Assembly: GCA_022953095.1 (NCBI GenBank)
Contig: JALJCR010000002.1
Location: 434,001-498,000, forward strand
Origin: Qipengyuania sp. ABI-127-1
Lineage (GTDB): Bacteria > Pseudomonadota > Alphaproteobacteria > Sphingomonadales > Sphingomonadaceae
Length of the DNA stretch: 64,000 nucleotides
Direction: 5' to 3'
A program made the translations under genes and the position numbers. The notes beneath the pieces are model-generated. The model saw nothing but the letters and a program-made list of their open reading frames with translations, was not told where the DNA came from and did no database searches. Every line of letters starts with the position of its first letter. The first letter of the stretch is position 1. Of the stretch, positions 27,200-34,420 are shown piece after piece.

Positions 27200-27628
27200 T
27201 CAATCGTATTGCTGGGCGATTTGGTCGCCGAAGGCTTCGCCTTGGCATACTTCATCGTAGCATTGCTGGATGACCGCCCGTTCACCTGCATCAAGACCGT
27301 CGGCGTCAAGCGCCGCTTCGAACTTACCCTTGAGATAGTCCTCGCCCTCTTCGACACGCTCGGCGGCGGCTTCGTCGCCGCGTTCGAACAAGTCGGCAAT
27401 GCTCATCCACATCTGGTGTAGTTCGCCCGTGACCGTGCCTTTCGTCACCAGCTCTTCCCCATGGCGTTGCAGTTCGGCGTTAAGTGTCTGCAACGTCTGC
27501 TCTCGCTGTTGCAAACGATCGTTGAGCGCGGCCTTCAACTGGGGATTTTCGGCCTTTTCTGATGCTTTCCGATAGCCCTCCACCGAATCGTATACGGTGT
27601 CGGTGAGCGTCTTGAGAACCTTGGTCAT
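27200..27628 (-). CDS. PA2169-family four-helix-bundle protein (DUF2383)
   Basis: A 142-residue ferritin-like helical protein of the PA2169/DUF2383 family: KTLTDTVYDSVEGYRKASEK in helix 1, acidic residues and histidine spaced along later helices (ELQRHGEEL, EGEDYLKGKF), ending CYDEVCQGE. Members are often induced under stress and may bind metal, but no biochemical role is agreed. It stands between the receiver and the SDR gene on the same strand with moderate gaps. Such proteins are frequent in stress-gene neighbourhoods of alphaproteobacteria. Confidence 0.85.
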   Translation of the reverse strand: MTKVLKTLTDTVYDSVEGYRKASEKAENPQLKAALNDRLQQREQTLQTLNAELQRHGEELVTKGTVTGELHQMWMSIADLFERGDEAAAERVEEGEDYLKGKFEAALDADGLDAGERAVIQQCYDEVCQGEAFGDQIAQQYD

Positions 27629-27681
27629 AATGCGTCCCTTTTTTTGGTAACTAGCGAGCGGACGGAATTCCTGGCCGTGCC

Positions 27682-28548
27682 TTAACTCCCAACGACAATG
27701 CCGCCGTTGGGGTGAAGCACCTGTCCGCTCATGTAGCTTGAATCTTCACAGGCCAGGAAAAGGAAACTTGGGGCGACTTCGTTGGGTTGGCCCGGCCGAC
27801 CCATCGGCGTATCCTCGCCGAAGTCATCCATCTCGTCGCGCGGCTGTCCGCCACTCGGATTGAGGGGAGTCCAGATCGGACCGGGCGCGACCGCGTTCAC
27901 TCTTATTCCGTCTTCGATCAGGTTTCCCGAGAGCGAGCGAGTGAAGGCCGTGATCGCTCCCTTGGTAGCGGAATAATCGAGAAGATTGTCGGAGCCCTTA
28001 TACATCGTAACGCTCGTGCAGTTCACGATGGCGGCGCCGCGCTCGAGATGGGGCCGCGCAGCTTGGACGAGATAGAACATCGAGAATATGTTCGTCTGGA
28101 ACGTCCGCCGAAGTTGCTCTTCAGTGATGTTCTCGACCTCGTCGTCTGGGTGCTGTTCACCGGCGTTATTGACGACCACGTCGATCCTGCCGAATTCAGC
28201 TATCGTTTTGGTGACGACCTGGTCAGCGAACTCGCGTCGCCCGAGATCGCCCTTAATGCAGACGGCCCTGCGGCCCTCATCTTCGACGATCGACTTCGTC
28301 TTATCGGCGTCTTCGGTCTCTTCGTCGGCATAGTAGACAATGACGATATCGGCGCCTTCGCGAGCGAAGAGCGCCGCCACTGCGCGACCAATGCCGCTAT
28401 CCGCCCCGGTGACGATAGCGACCTTGCCTCGCAACCGGTCAGAACCATCATACTTCGGTCGCCAGTGCGGCTTGTCGTCCATTTCCGATTCAGCGCCAGG
28501 CAGGCGCGGTTCTTCATTGATCTCGGGTTCGAAATTTTCGTCGCTCAT
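27682..28548 (-). CDS. SDR-family oxidoreductase (YghA-like)
   Basis: A 288-residue short-chain dehydrogenase/reductase. After an acidic tail of about 40 residues, the nucleotide-binding GADSGIGRA (TGxxxGxG), the structural NNAG, the catalytic serine in NCTSVTMY and YSATK (Y-x3-K) are all intact. The N-terminal tail and the sequence LPGAESEMDDKPHW place it with the YghA-type enzymes common in stress operons, which reduce small aldehydes or sugars. NADP(H) is likely. It is downstream-adjacent to the DUF2383 gene and divergent from the DUF421 gene. Confidence 0.9.
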   Translation of the reverse strand: MSDENFEPEINEEPRLPGAESEMDDKPHWRPKYDGSDRLRGKVAIVTGADSGIGRAVAALFAREGADIVIVYYADEETEDADKTKSIVEDEGRRAVCIKGDLGRREFADQVVTKTIAEFGRIDVVVNNAGEQHPDDEVENITEEQLRRTFQTNIFSMFYLVQAARPHLERGAAIVNCTSVTMYKGSDNLLDYSATKGAITAFTRSLSGNLIEDGIRVNAVAPGPIWTPLNPSGGQPRDEMDDFGEDTPMGRPGQPNEVAPSFLFLACEDSSYMSGQVLHPNGGIVVGS

Positions 28549-28732
28549 AATCGGGACTACTTACCGGGTCATGGTGGGTTCCGCCCGCGGGAGGCGTAAG
28601 TTGCAAAACTATCGGAGCCGGAACTTAGGCGCTGTTTAAAAGACGCACGTCCGGTCGCGGAAGTTTCGCCATGCAACATTTATCAGGTCGGTTGGATTGG
28701 GCGGACTTGGCATTGAAGCCTTAGGTGTTCGC

Positions 28733-29257
28733 ATGCTTATCGACCACACCTTAGCCGACGCGATCCTACGCGGGTCGGTCTTGACCACTATGGCCATGAC
28801 GTGGGTCGTCGTCTTGGTACGCATCGTCGGATTGCGGTCCCTCTCGAAAATGACGCCGTTCGACTTCGTAATGACGGTGGCCACGGGTTCACTGCTGGCT
28901 GGTGCAGGACAATCCGAAGAATGGACCGGGTTCCTGCAAGCCACCGTCGGCCTCGCCGCCTTATTTGTGGTGCAGTATTTCGCTGCGCGCATGCGCAAGA
29001 GTTCGGATGTGGTGGAAGACGTGATGCAGAACGAGCCCATCTTCCTCATGCGGAGTGGGGAGATGATCGACGAGGCGCTGGCGGAAACCCGTGTCGCCGC
29101 GAGCGATGTCTACGCGAAGCTCCGGGAGGCGAATGCGCTAGACCTATCGAGGGTTCATGCCGTGGTCCTGGAAACGACCGGTGACGTCTCCGTACTCCAT
29201 GGCGAGCGTAAACCGGACGATCGGTTGTTGGCGGGTGTTCGAACGACCTCCGAGTGA
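28733..29257 (+). CDS. DUF421 (YetF-like) membrane protein
   Basis: A 174-residue protein with two to three N-terminal membrane helices (TTMAMTWVVVLVRIVG; VATGSLLAGAG; ATVGLAALFVVQYFAA) and a cytoplasmic DUF421 domain with the family motif NEPIFLMRSGEMIDEAL and SRVHAVVLETTGDVSVL. YetF-type proteins occur in spore-formers and in many stress islands; function is not established. The ATG at 28733 is preferred over the upstream TTG because it directly precedes the first hydrophobic helix region. Confidence 0.82.
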   Translation: MLIDHTLADAILRGSVLTTMAMTWVVVLVRIVGLRSLSKMTPFDFVMTVATGSLLAGAGQSEEWTGFLQATVGLAALFVVQYFAARMRKSSDVVEDVMQNEPIFLMRSGEMIDEALAETRVAASDVYAKLREANALDLSRVHAVVLETTGDVSVLHGERKPDDRLLAGVRTTSE

Positions 29258-29265
29258 GCGCTTAG

Positions 29266-29589
29266 CCGAAACGGAACTGGATAGGCCGTTCGCGACTTGG
29301 CATGGCCGAGCCCGATCGCTTCGCCGCTACGATGAGCAAGGCTAAGCGGATGGGCAAGATCTTTATCGACTGGCTGCGCAACCACCGGGGGAGCACCGCC
29401 GTTCTTCCCTATTCGGTCCGAGCTCGCAGCGGCGCTCCCGTCGCTATTCCGATCGCGTGGAGCGGGCTCGCCGCAATGAAGCACGCGAAGCCCTACGACA
29501 TCGGGAGCGTCGAGCGATTGATTGAGAGGGCTGCTGCGAAGCAGCTCAAAGGTTGGGGTTTCGCTTCGCAAAACCTTCCCGACCTGTGA
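29266..29589 (+). pseudogene. Remnant of LigD polymerase/primase domain (NHEJ)
   Basis: An open frame of about 108 codons, preceded by a stop at 29263, that matches only the C-terminal part of the LigD polymerase domain: DRFAATMSKAKRMGKIFIDW, then LRNHRGSTAVLPYS and RARSGAPVAIPIAW. In intact LigD this follows the catalytic aspartates, which are absent here, so the product could not polymerise. Neither the ligase nor a Ku gene is in the window. An ATG at 29302 could still give a 95-residue product, but it is best read as a decayed end-joining gene left beside stress genes. Confidence 0.7.
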
Positions 29590-29592
29590 GCA

Positions 29593-29967
29593 CTACAGCA
29601 AAAACCACATTCCGCCCATGAGAACCGCAGATCCGATCCCCATCAGGCTAGCCACCAATCGCAGGTTCATCCGGCGAAGCGGCTGCACCGAATGGGCATC
29701 AAGTCGCTCCAGGACGCTGCAGGAGTTGCGTTCGGCCAGATAGAAGATGACCATACCTGATACGATGAAGCAGCTCGCGATCGCCTTGGGCAGCCACGTC
29801 GGCTCCATCTTCCCGAACAGCGCGTTGAAACCGAGTCCGATGCCGACTGCGGCGAGTCCGGTTCGCATCCATCCGGCGAACGTGCGTTCGTTCGCCAAGA
29901 CGGTGCGATCCTCTGCAAGGTCGGTGCGTTCGCCTGCGAGCTCCGTTCGATCGGTAGAGTGTTCCAT
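29593..29967 (-). CDS. DUF202 small membrane protein
   Basis: A 124-residue protein of the DUF202 family. The charged N-terminus (LAGERTDLAEDRTVLANERT) with its repeated E-R-T/D-R-T units and the FAGWMRTGLAAVGIG segment are diagnostic. It has three predicted membrane helices: about 35-50, 62-80 and 100-122. Members are often small inner-membrane proteins of unknown function. The ATG at 29967 begins the charged repeat; an upstream in-frame ATG at 30009 would add a cysteine-containing lead. It is convergent with the LigD remnant. Confidence 0.82.
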   Translation of the reverse strand: MEHSTDRTELAGERTDLAEDRTVLANERTFAGWMRTGLAAVGIGLGFNALFGKMEPTWLPKAIASCFIVSGMVIFYLAERNSCSVLERLDAHSVQPLRRMNLRLVASLMGIGSAVLMGGMWFLL

Positions 29968-30097
29968 GACGACCCACTCGCACGGGAGGTAGTGGTTCTC
30001 GCACAACATAGGTTGAGTCCCTTTTAAGAGCACAGCGCGCAGGGCACTGAAGAATCGGGCTAACCTTTGTTGGGTGCCTGCAACCATTTGCGTAGAA

Positions 30098-30817
30098 ATG
30101 CGCTTGCTGACCATGGCGGGTCAAAAATTCGATCACAGAGATGTTCTGGACGTGGACCACGGGCGCCTCGAAGCGTCTTTGCGCGATCACATTGCCGAAC
30201 GGGGCTTCCCATGTGTCGGTGCAAAATCCGCACTTGCGAACGAGAAGCTCGAAGTTTTGGCGGGTTGGCGACTTACGAGTGCATGGAACGACGTGATGAT
30301 CCATGATCGGCTCCTCGATTGGAGCGATCGGTATGAGGCCGACCCGTCCGGTCTTCGTAGCTTGGCGGTCGTCTTCGACGGACCTGTAGATCTCACCGAA
30401 GAGGCATTCGAAGCTGCAATGTGGGAGCGGCTTCAATCGCTAGCGGATAAGGACAGCTGGCGCGGTCAGAGCTATTGCGAGAATGTCAGCAGTGATCCTG
30501 CCGATCCCCACTTCTCGCTGAGCTTCGGGCGGCAAGCCTATTTCGTCGTGGGTCTCCACCCCAACGCATCTCGCACAGCTCGCCGCACGCCCTACCCGAC
30601 GCTTGTGTTCAATCTCCATGACCAGTTCGAGCAGCTACGCGAGAGTCAGCGATACGAGCGCATGCGCGAGGCTATCTTGAAGCGAGACGAAGCGCTCGAT
30701 GGGAGCATAAACCCGATGCTGGCACGGCATGGCGAGGCCAGTGAAGCAAAGCAGTACAGCGGACGGGTCGTCGGTTCCGATTGGCAATGTCCCTTCCACG
30801 ATCAGAGGACTGCATGA
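30098..30817 (+). CDS. YqcI/YcgG-family protein (GntA-like, possible heme-dependent N-oxygenase)
   Basis: A protein of about 239 residues in the YqcI/YcgG family. Family marks include FPCVGAKSA, the central FSLSFGRQAYFVVGLHP, RTPYPTLVFNLHDQFEQLR and the C-terminal CPFH. The family includes GntA, which hydroxylates the guanidino group of enduracididine with a heme cofactor in guanitoxin synthesis; whether all members do similar chemistry is not known. Histidines and the cysteine near the end could bind metal. The start is unclear (GTG 30074, ATG 30098 or ATG 30113). It overlaps the following DUF1989 gene by four bases (ATGA). Confidence 0.8.
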   Translation: MRLLTMAGQKFDHRDVLDVDHGRLEASLRDHIAERGFPCVGAKSALANEKLEVLAGWRLTSAWNDVMIHDRLLDWSDRYEADPSGLRSLAVVFDGPVDLTEEAFEAAMWERLQSLADKDSWRGQSYCENVSSDPADPHFSLSFGRQAYFVVGLHPNASRTARRTPYPTLVFNLHDQFEQLRESQRYERMREAILKRDEALDGSINPMLARHGEASEAKQYSGRVVGSDWQCPFHDQRTA

Positions 30818-31398
30818 CCAATCGAATACAACCACGGACCGGGGTGGCAGTAGAGCTGTCCGTCGGCGACCTTCTCACCGTCATCGATCCCGAGGGAAGC
30901 CAGGTCAGTGATTTAGTCGCGGTGTCCAGGCGGGACCCACGGGAAATTCTCTCGAATGGCCGAACCTTTGACTACGAAGAGACGATCCGCCTGACGACTG
31001 GTGCGCGGCTGTGGTCGAACCGCTCCAATCCAATGCTTTCTATCGTCGAGGATACGGTCGGCCTGCACGACTTCCTGCTCACGCCCTGTTCGCAAGCGAC
31101 ATTCGAGCACTTCTATCCCGACGAACCCGTCCATCGCGGATGTTTCGGCAACCTCGCGGCAGCATTGGAACCATACGGTGTGGAACCGGACGGCATCCCG
31201 ACCGCATTCAACGTCTTTATGAACGTGCCTCTCGCCAAGGACGGTCGACTAACGGTCGAACCGCCGAAAAGCACGGCTGGAGACTTCATCCGCTTTCGTG
31301 CCGAGATGAATCTGATCGTGGGGCTGACCGCCTGCTCGGCCTACGCCTCCAACGGTGGATCGTTCAAGCCGATCGACTACGCGATCGAGCGCGTCTGA
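30814..31398 (+). CDS. DUF1989 protein (urea/guanidine carboxylase-associated family)
   Basis: A 194-residue DUF1989 protein. The family core is visible: SDLVAVSR, LWSNRSNPML, HDFLLTPCS, RGCFGNLAAAL, FNVFMNVPL and the C-terminal CSAYASNGGSFKPIDY. Paired members (CgdA/CgdB) form the carboxyguanidine deiminase that works with guanidine carboxylase; single members occur with other pathways. The cysteine near the end and H/C in HDFLLTPC probably bind a metal. It is translationally coupled to the YqcI/YcgG gene before it and to a small membrane-protein gene after it. No carboxylase is nearby, so the standard guanidine pathway is not present here. Confidence 0.85.
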   Translation: MTNRIQPRTGVAVELSVGDLLTVIDPEGSQVSDLVAVSRRDPREILSNGRTFDYEETIRLTTGARLWSNRSNPMLSIVEDTVGLHDFLLTPCSQATFEHFYPDEPVHRGCFGNLAAALEPYGVEPDGIPTAFNVFMNVPLAKDGRLTVEPPKSTAGDFIRFRAEMNLIVGLTACSAYASNGGSFKPIDYAIERV

Positions 31399-31676
31399 TG
31401 CTCGACGTTCTCGAATGGTATGGCGCCATCTCCGCCGTGGTGGCCGCGCTCGTCGTCGCATCCAACATCAGCCCCCGCGTGTCGGGCTGGGCGTTCGTCC
31501 TGTTCGTCACATCGTCCTGCGCACTGGTGGCATGGGGATTCATGAGCGAGGACGCCGAGGGCATCGGTTGGCAGAACATCTGCTTGCTGCTGATCAACCT
31601 GTGGGGCGTCTATCGCTACCTCATCCGTCCGGACCGCGCCGCGGTCAGTGAAGCCGAGTTGTCGGAGCCGGCATGA
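31398..31676 (+). CDS. Small membrane protein, unknown
   Basis: A 92-residue protein with two to three hydrophobic helices (GAISAVVAALVVASNI; WAFVLFVTSSCALVAWGFM; NICLLLINLWGVYRYL). The ATG shares one base with the stop of the DUF1989 gene (TGATG), and its own end overlaps the next gene (ATGA), so it belongs firmly to the operon. No family is recognised. Confidence 0.75.
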   Translation: MLDVLEWYGAISAVVAALVVASNISPRVSGWAFVLFVTSSCALVAWGFMSEDAEGIGWQNICLLLINLWGVYRYLIRPDRAAVSEAELSEPA

Positions 31677-32164
31677 GGCTGCCATACCTCGCACCACTGG
31701 CAGCAATCGGGGTGATCGCCGTCGGAGTGGCAGGTCACCTCGCGAACGGGGCGATCTACTCAGCTCTCCACGCTCGCGAGATGATCGAGGCGCTAAGCCA
31801 ACCCGCGCTCTATCTCGGTAGCGCGATCGCCGCCAGTGCGGCCACCACGATGGCCTTGATGCTGACGCTGCTGGGTCTCGTCCGGCGTGTCGACGCGGAC
31901 TTCGACCGCTCGATGTATCGCCGGGTCTACCACATCAGTATGTTGAGTGCTTGGTTGCTGGCCGGGTCGGTCATCATGCTGCTCGTGATGACAATGCCGA
32001 TCGGCGAGTTCGACGAGGTTCCCCAAACCTGGTTCCCGACTCTCTACACGGTCCTCTATTGGATGGTCGTGCTTCTCAGCGCCTTATTAGTGGCAATGGT
32101 GACCCTTCTATTCTCGACGATCAGGACCCTCATCGCCAACGTGACGCCGCATGACGATATCTGA
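31673..32164 (+). CDS. Four-helix membrane protein, unknown
   Basis: A 163-residue inner-membrane protein with four predicted helices: about 5-25, 46-68, 88-110 and 122-150. Between helices 2 and 3 is a basic/acidic stretch (RRVDADFDRSMYRRVYH). I cannot assign a family. It overlaps the previous gene by four bases and is 21 bases before the next, continuing the coupled operon. Together with the 92-residue protein it could form a membrane complex, which is inference from coupling alone. Confidence 0.72.
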   Translation: MRLPYLAPLAAIGVIAVGVAGHLANGAIYSALHAREMIEALSQPALYLGSAIAASAATTMALMLTLLGLVRRVDADFDRSMYRRVYHISMLSAWLLAGSVIMLLVMTMPIGEFDEVPQTWFPTLYTVLYWMVVLLSALLVAMVTLLFSTIRTLIANVTPHDDI

Positions 32165-32185
32165 CAAGAATGAGGAGCGTGACGT

Positions 32186-32437
32186 ATGTTCACCCAACTG
32201 ACGACGCCGGTCCCCGTGCATGTGATCGACAAGGGTTCGGGGCTGGCCTTCGCCGTGATCGACTACGGTATCGAGCACAACCTGATCTGGGTCACCGCCC
32301 TCGACGAAGGCGGCGAGATATGGTGCGCGCCCAATCCAAAGGTGCGCGTCGCGGAGAATTGGACCGCCGGGCGCCGTAGGGATCCTGTCGGCGTGGACCA
32401 GGACTCCGCCGATGAGAATAGGGAGGGCCGAGGATGA
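32186..32437 (+). CDS. Small conserved-looking cytoplasmic protein, unknown
   Basis: An 83-residue protein with beta-rich N-terminal half (VPVHVIDKGSGLAFAVIDYG; HNLIWVTALDEGGEIWCAPN) and a charged tail. No signal peptide or membrane segment. Its stop overlaps the next gene's start by four bases (ATGA), so it is translated with the glycosyltransferase. It resembles the short proteins often seen in sphingomonad stress islands, but I cannot name a family. Confidence 0.65.
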   Translation: MFTQLTTPVPVHVIDKGSGLAFAVIDYGIEHNLIWVTALDEGGEIWCAPNPKVRVAENWTAGRRRDPVGVDQDSADENREGRG

Positions 32438-33534
32438 CAAATAAGCCGATCGCATTCTTCGCGCATCACCAAGGACGTGGCCATGCAAACCGCATCATGG
32501 CGATAGCGAAGCACATTCCGGCGTCCCGTCCGCTACATATCCTGACAGCCAAACCGGACCAGTTCGAGGGGATGTCGCGCGAGGCGGAGATCACCCAGCT
32601 TCCGAACATGATCGGCGCTCCTTCACGCAGCAAGGTCCTGCACGGAGAACCTACACCTTCCGTCCTGCATTGCGTCCCAGTCGGCGTTGACGAGATGCGC
32701 GAGCATATGGGTATCATCGCAGCGACATTGCTAGAGATCGACCCGGCAATCTTCGTAATCGATGTATCCGCCGAGATCGCCTTGCTTTCGCGGATCATGA
32801 GCGTGCCGGCCATCACGATCAGGATGCATGGCGATCGATCGGATGCCGGACATCTGGCTGGATACGAGGCGGGTGTCGGAATGCTTGCGCCCTTCGACAA
32901 AGCGATTGAGCAGGTGGACTATCCCGATTGGGCGCGTGCCCGCACCTTCTACACCGGCGGATTATGTACGACGAAGGACCCAATCGTCCCGCGCGACGAG
33001 GCTCGGCAATTGCTGGGCCTACCGCTCGACAAGCCAATCACCCTGGTAATTGCCGGAGGCGGTGGTTCCGGCACACCTTACGCTCCGCTCACAGTTGCCG
33101 CGCGAGCGGAGCCGGACGCACTCTGGCTGGTTGCGGGTCCTGTCCATAGGGAAGGTCACGAAACCGATTTCGGCAATTTGCGCGAATTGGGCTGGGTGGA
33201 CAACTTGACCCAATATCTCTGCGCCGCCGATCGCGTAGTGGCCTCCGCTGGTGACAACACGGTCCACGAAATCGCTCGCGCGAGCAAACCGTTCCTCTGC
33301 ATTCCTGAATGGCGTTATTTTGACGAGCAACAGGCTAAGGCGGCCGAACTCGCCCGCGTCGGCGCTGCTATTCATCTCAATACGTGGCCGGCGTCTATTC
33401 CCGAATGGCGGCGCGTGTTGGCCGACACCGATGCCCTCGACGTGTCGAAGTTAGCCAAATTGCATGATCCCGATGCAGCACAAAAGGCCGCCGAATGGCT
33501 GGAATCGGAAGCGGTCCGGCTTTGGGCTAACTGA
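32434..33534 (+). CDS. GT-B glycosyltransferase (UGT/MurG-like)
   Basis: A 366-residue GT-B fold enzyme. The N-terminal domain opens with IAFFAHHQGRGHANRIMAIA, in which G-R-G-H is the usual acceptor-side motif. The C-terminal domain has VIAGGGGSGTPYAPL and the donor-binding sequence VASAGDNTVHEIARASKPFLCIP, resembling MurG and teichuronic/UDP-hexose transferases. It likely adds a sugar to an unidentified acceptor in the cytoplasm. It is the last gene of a six-gene coupled operon and runs convergently, with an eight-base overlap, into the GT2 gene. Confidence 0.85.
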   Translation: MTNKPIAFFAHHQGRGHANRIMAIAKHIPASRPLHILTAKPDQFEGMSREAEITQLPNMIGAPSRSKVLHGEPTPSVLHCVPVGVDEMREHMGIIAATLLEIDPAIFVIDVSAEIALLSRIMSVPAITIRMHGDRSDAGHLAGYEAGVGMLAPFDKAIEQVDYPDWARARTFYTGGLCTTKDPIVPRDEARQLLGLPLDKPITLVIAGGGGSGTPYAPLTVAARAEPDALWLVAGPVHREGHETDFGNLRELGWVDNLTQYLCAADRVVASAGDNTVHEIARASKPFLCIPEWRYFDEQQAKAAELARVGAAIHLNTWPASIPEWRRVLADTDALDVSKLAKLHDPDAAQKAAEWLESEAVRLWAN

Positions 33535-34420
33535 ACCGCACATGCGGACCTTGCTCGGTCGCATTAATTTCGGCAGGCGTCGGTGGGCGCAGGACGCGTA
33601 GTTCGCCGCCCGAACGATCCACCAAGCCGCGTCGCTCGAAATCGTCCAGCCAATAGTCCATGCACCACTCGCCCCACCGGCGCCGGAAAAGCCGAGCATT
33701 GCGGACGATGCTTTCGAAATGCTGCAAGGGCGGTTTGTGGACCACGTGATGCTGGTGGTAACAGATGGTCCCGCCCAGCCAGAAAAGTTCAGCGCCGCAG
33801 CCTTCGAGCCGGCGTCCGAAATCGGTTTCTTCCGCGCCATACCCAACGTATTCTTCGTCCATTCCGCCAGCTGCGGTCCAGGTCGACTTCGCTAAAATAA
33901 ACGCCAGCCCCCAAAGCTCCCCGAAATCGCCGATTGGCTCGATCGACACATTTGTGAGGTCTCGCTTTGCCGGGTGACGGCGACCAGCCCATTGCAGGCT
34001 TGCATAGTCCGTCGTTCGTCCGTCCGACTCCAGCCACCCGCGTCGAGCGCCGGGAAGATACCGCACCTCAGGCAGGAACACGCCGTGCGGAACTTCGTGG
34101 ATGGCTTCTATGGCTCGTTTCACGAAATGTTCGTCGGGTATGCAATCGACGTCCAGGAATGCCAGCAGGTCCCCATGCGCCGCCGTCGCGGCGCGGTTGC
34201 GAGCCGCAGCCAGCGGCATCGGCTCCCCTTCCACGTGAATACAACGAATTATGAAGGGGCATCCATCCGGAACTTGCGGGGGGTCGTCCTGCATGTAGGC
34301 GATGACGAGCTCGTCCGGTCTTCTGCTCTGCGAACGGAGGCCCGCAATAAGATGCGTGAGATGCTCCTGTCGCCCTCTGACCAGCGTAAGGACGGACACT
34401 GGGCGATAGTCCATCACCAC
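33527..34420 (-). CDS. GT2-family glycosyltransferase
   Basis: A 297-residue GT-A enzyme. It has the nucleotide-sugar fold start VSVLTLVRGRQEHLTHLI, the DxD-type LAFLDVDCIPD, and the C-terminal galactosyltransferase-like motif VGYGAEETDFGRRL, where E-E/D act in acceptor binding. No membrane helices, so it is cytoplasmic or peripheral. Its start overlaps the end of the sucrose-phosphate synthase-like gene by seven bases, so both are in one operon. The acceptor could be sucrose, a related disaccharide or a lipid carrier; the sequence does not decide. Confidence 0.87.
   Translation of the reverse strand: MVMDYRPVSVLTLVRGRQEHLTHLIAGLRSQSRRPDELVIAYMQDDPPQVPDGCPFIIRCIHVEGEPMPLAAARNRAATAAHGDLLAFLDVDCIPDEHFVKRAIEAIHEVPHGVFLPEVRYLPGARRGWLESDGRTTDYASLQWAGRRHPAKRDLTNVSIEPIGDFGELWGLAFILAKSTWTAAGGMDEEYVGYGAEETDFGRRLEGCGAELFWLGGTICYHQHHVVHKPPLQHFESIVRNARLFRRRWGEWCMDYWLDDFERRGLVDRSGGELRVLRPPTPAEINATEQGPHVRFS

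Noticed and set aside
28558-28582. EcfG-type promoter for the SDR gene
   Set aside because: GGAAC is followed after 16 bases by AGTA, which matches the -10 CGTT poorly.
29302-29589. A functional stand-alone LigD-like enzyme
   Set aside because: Catalytic aspartates are missing and the frame is closed by a stop at 29263.
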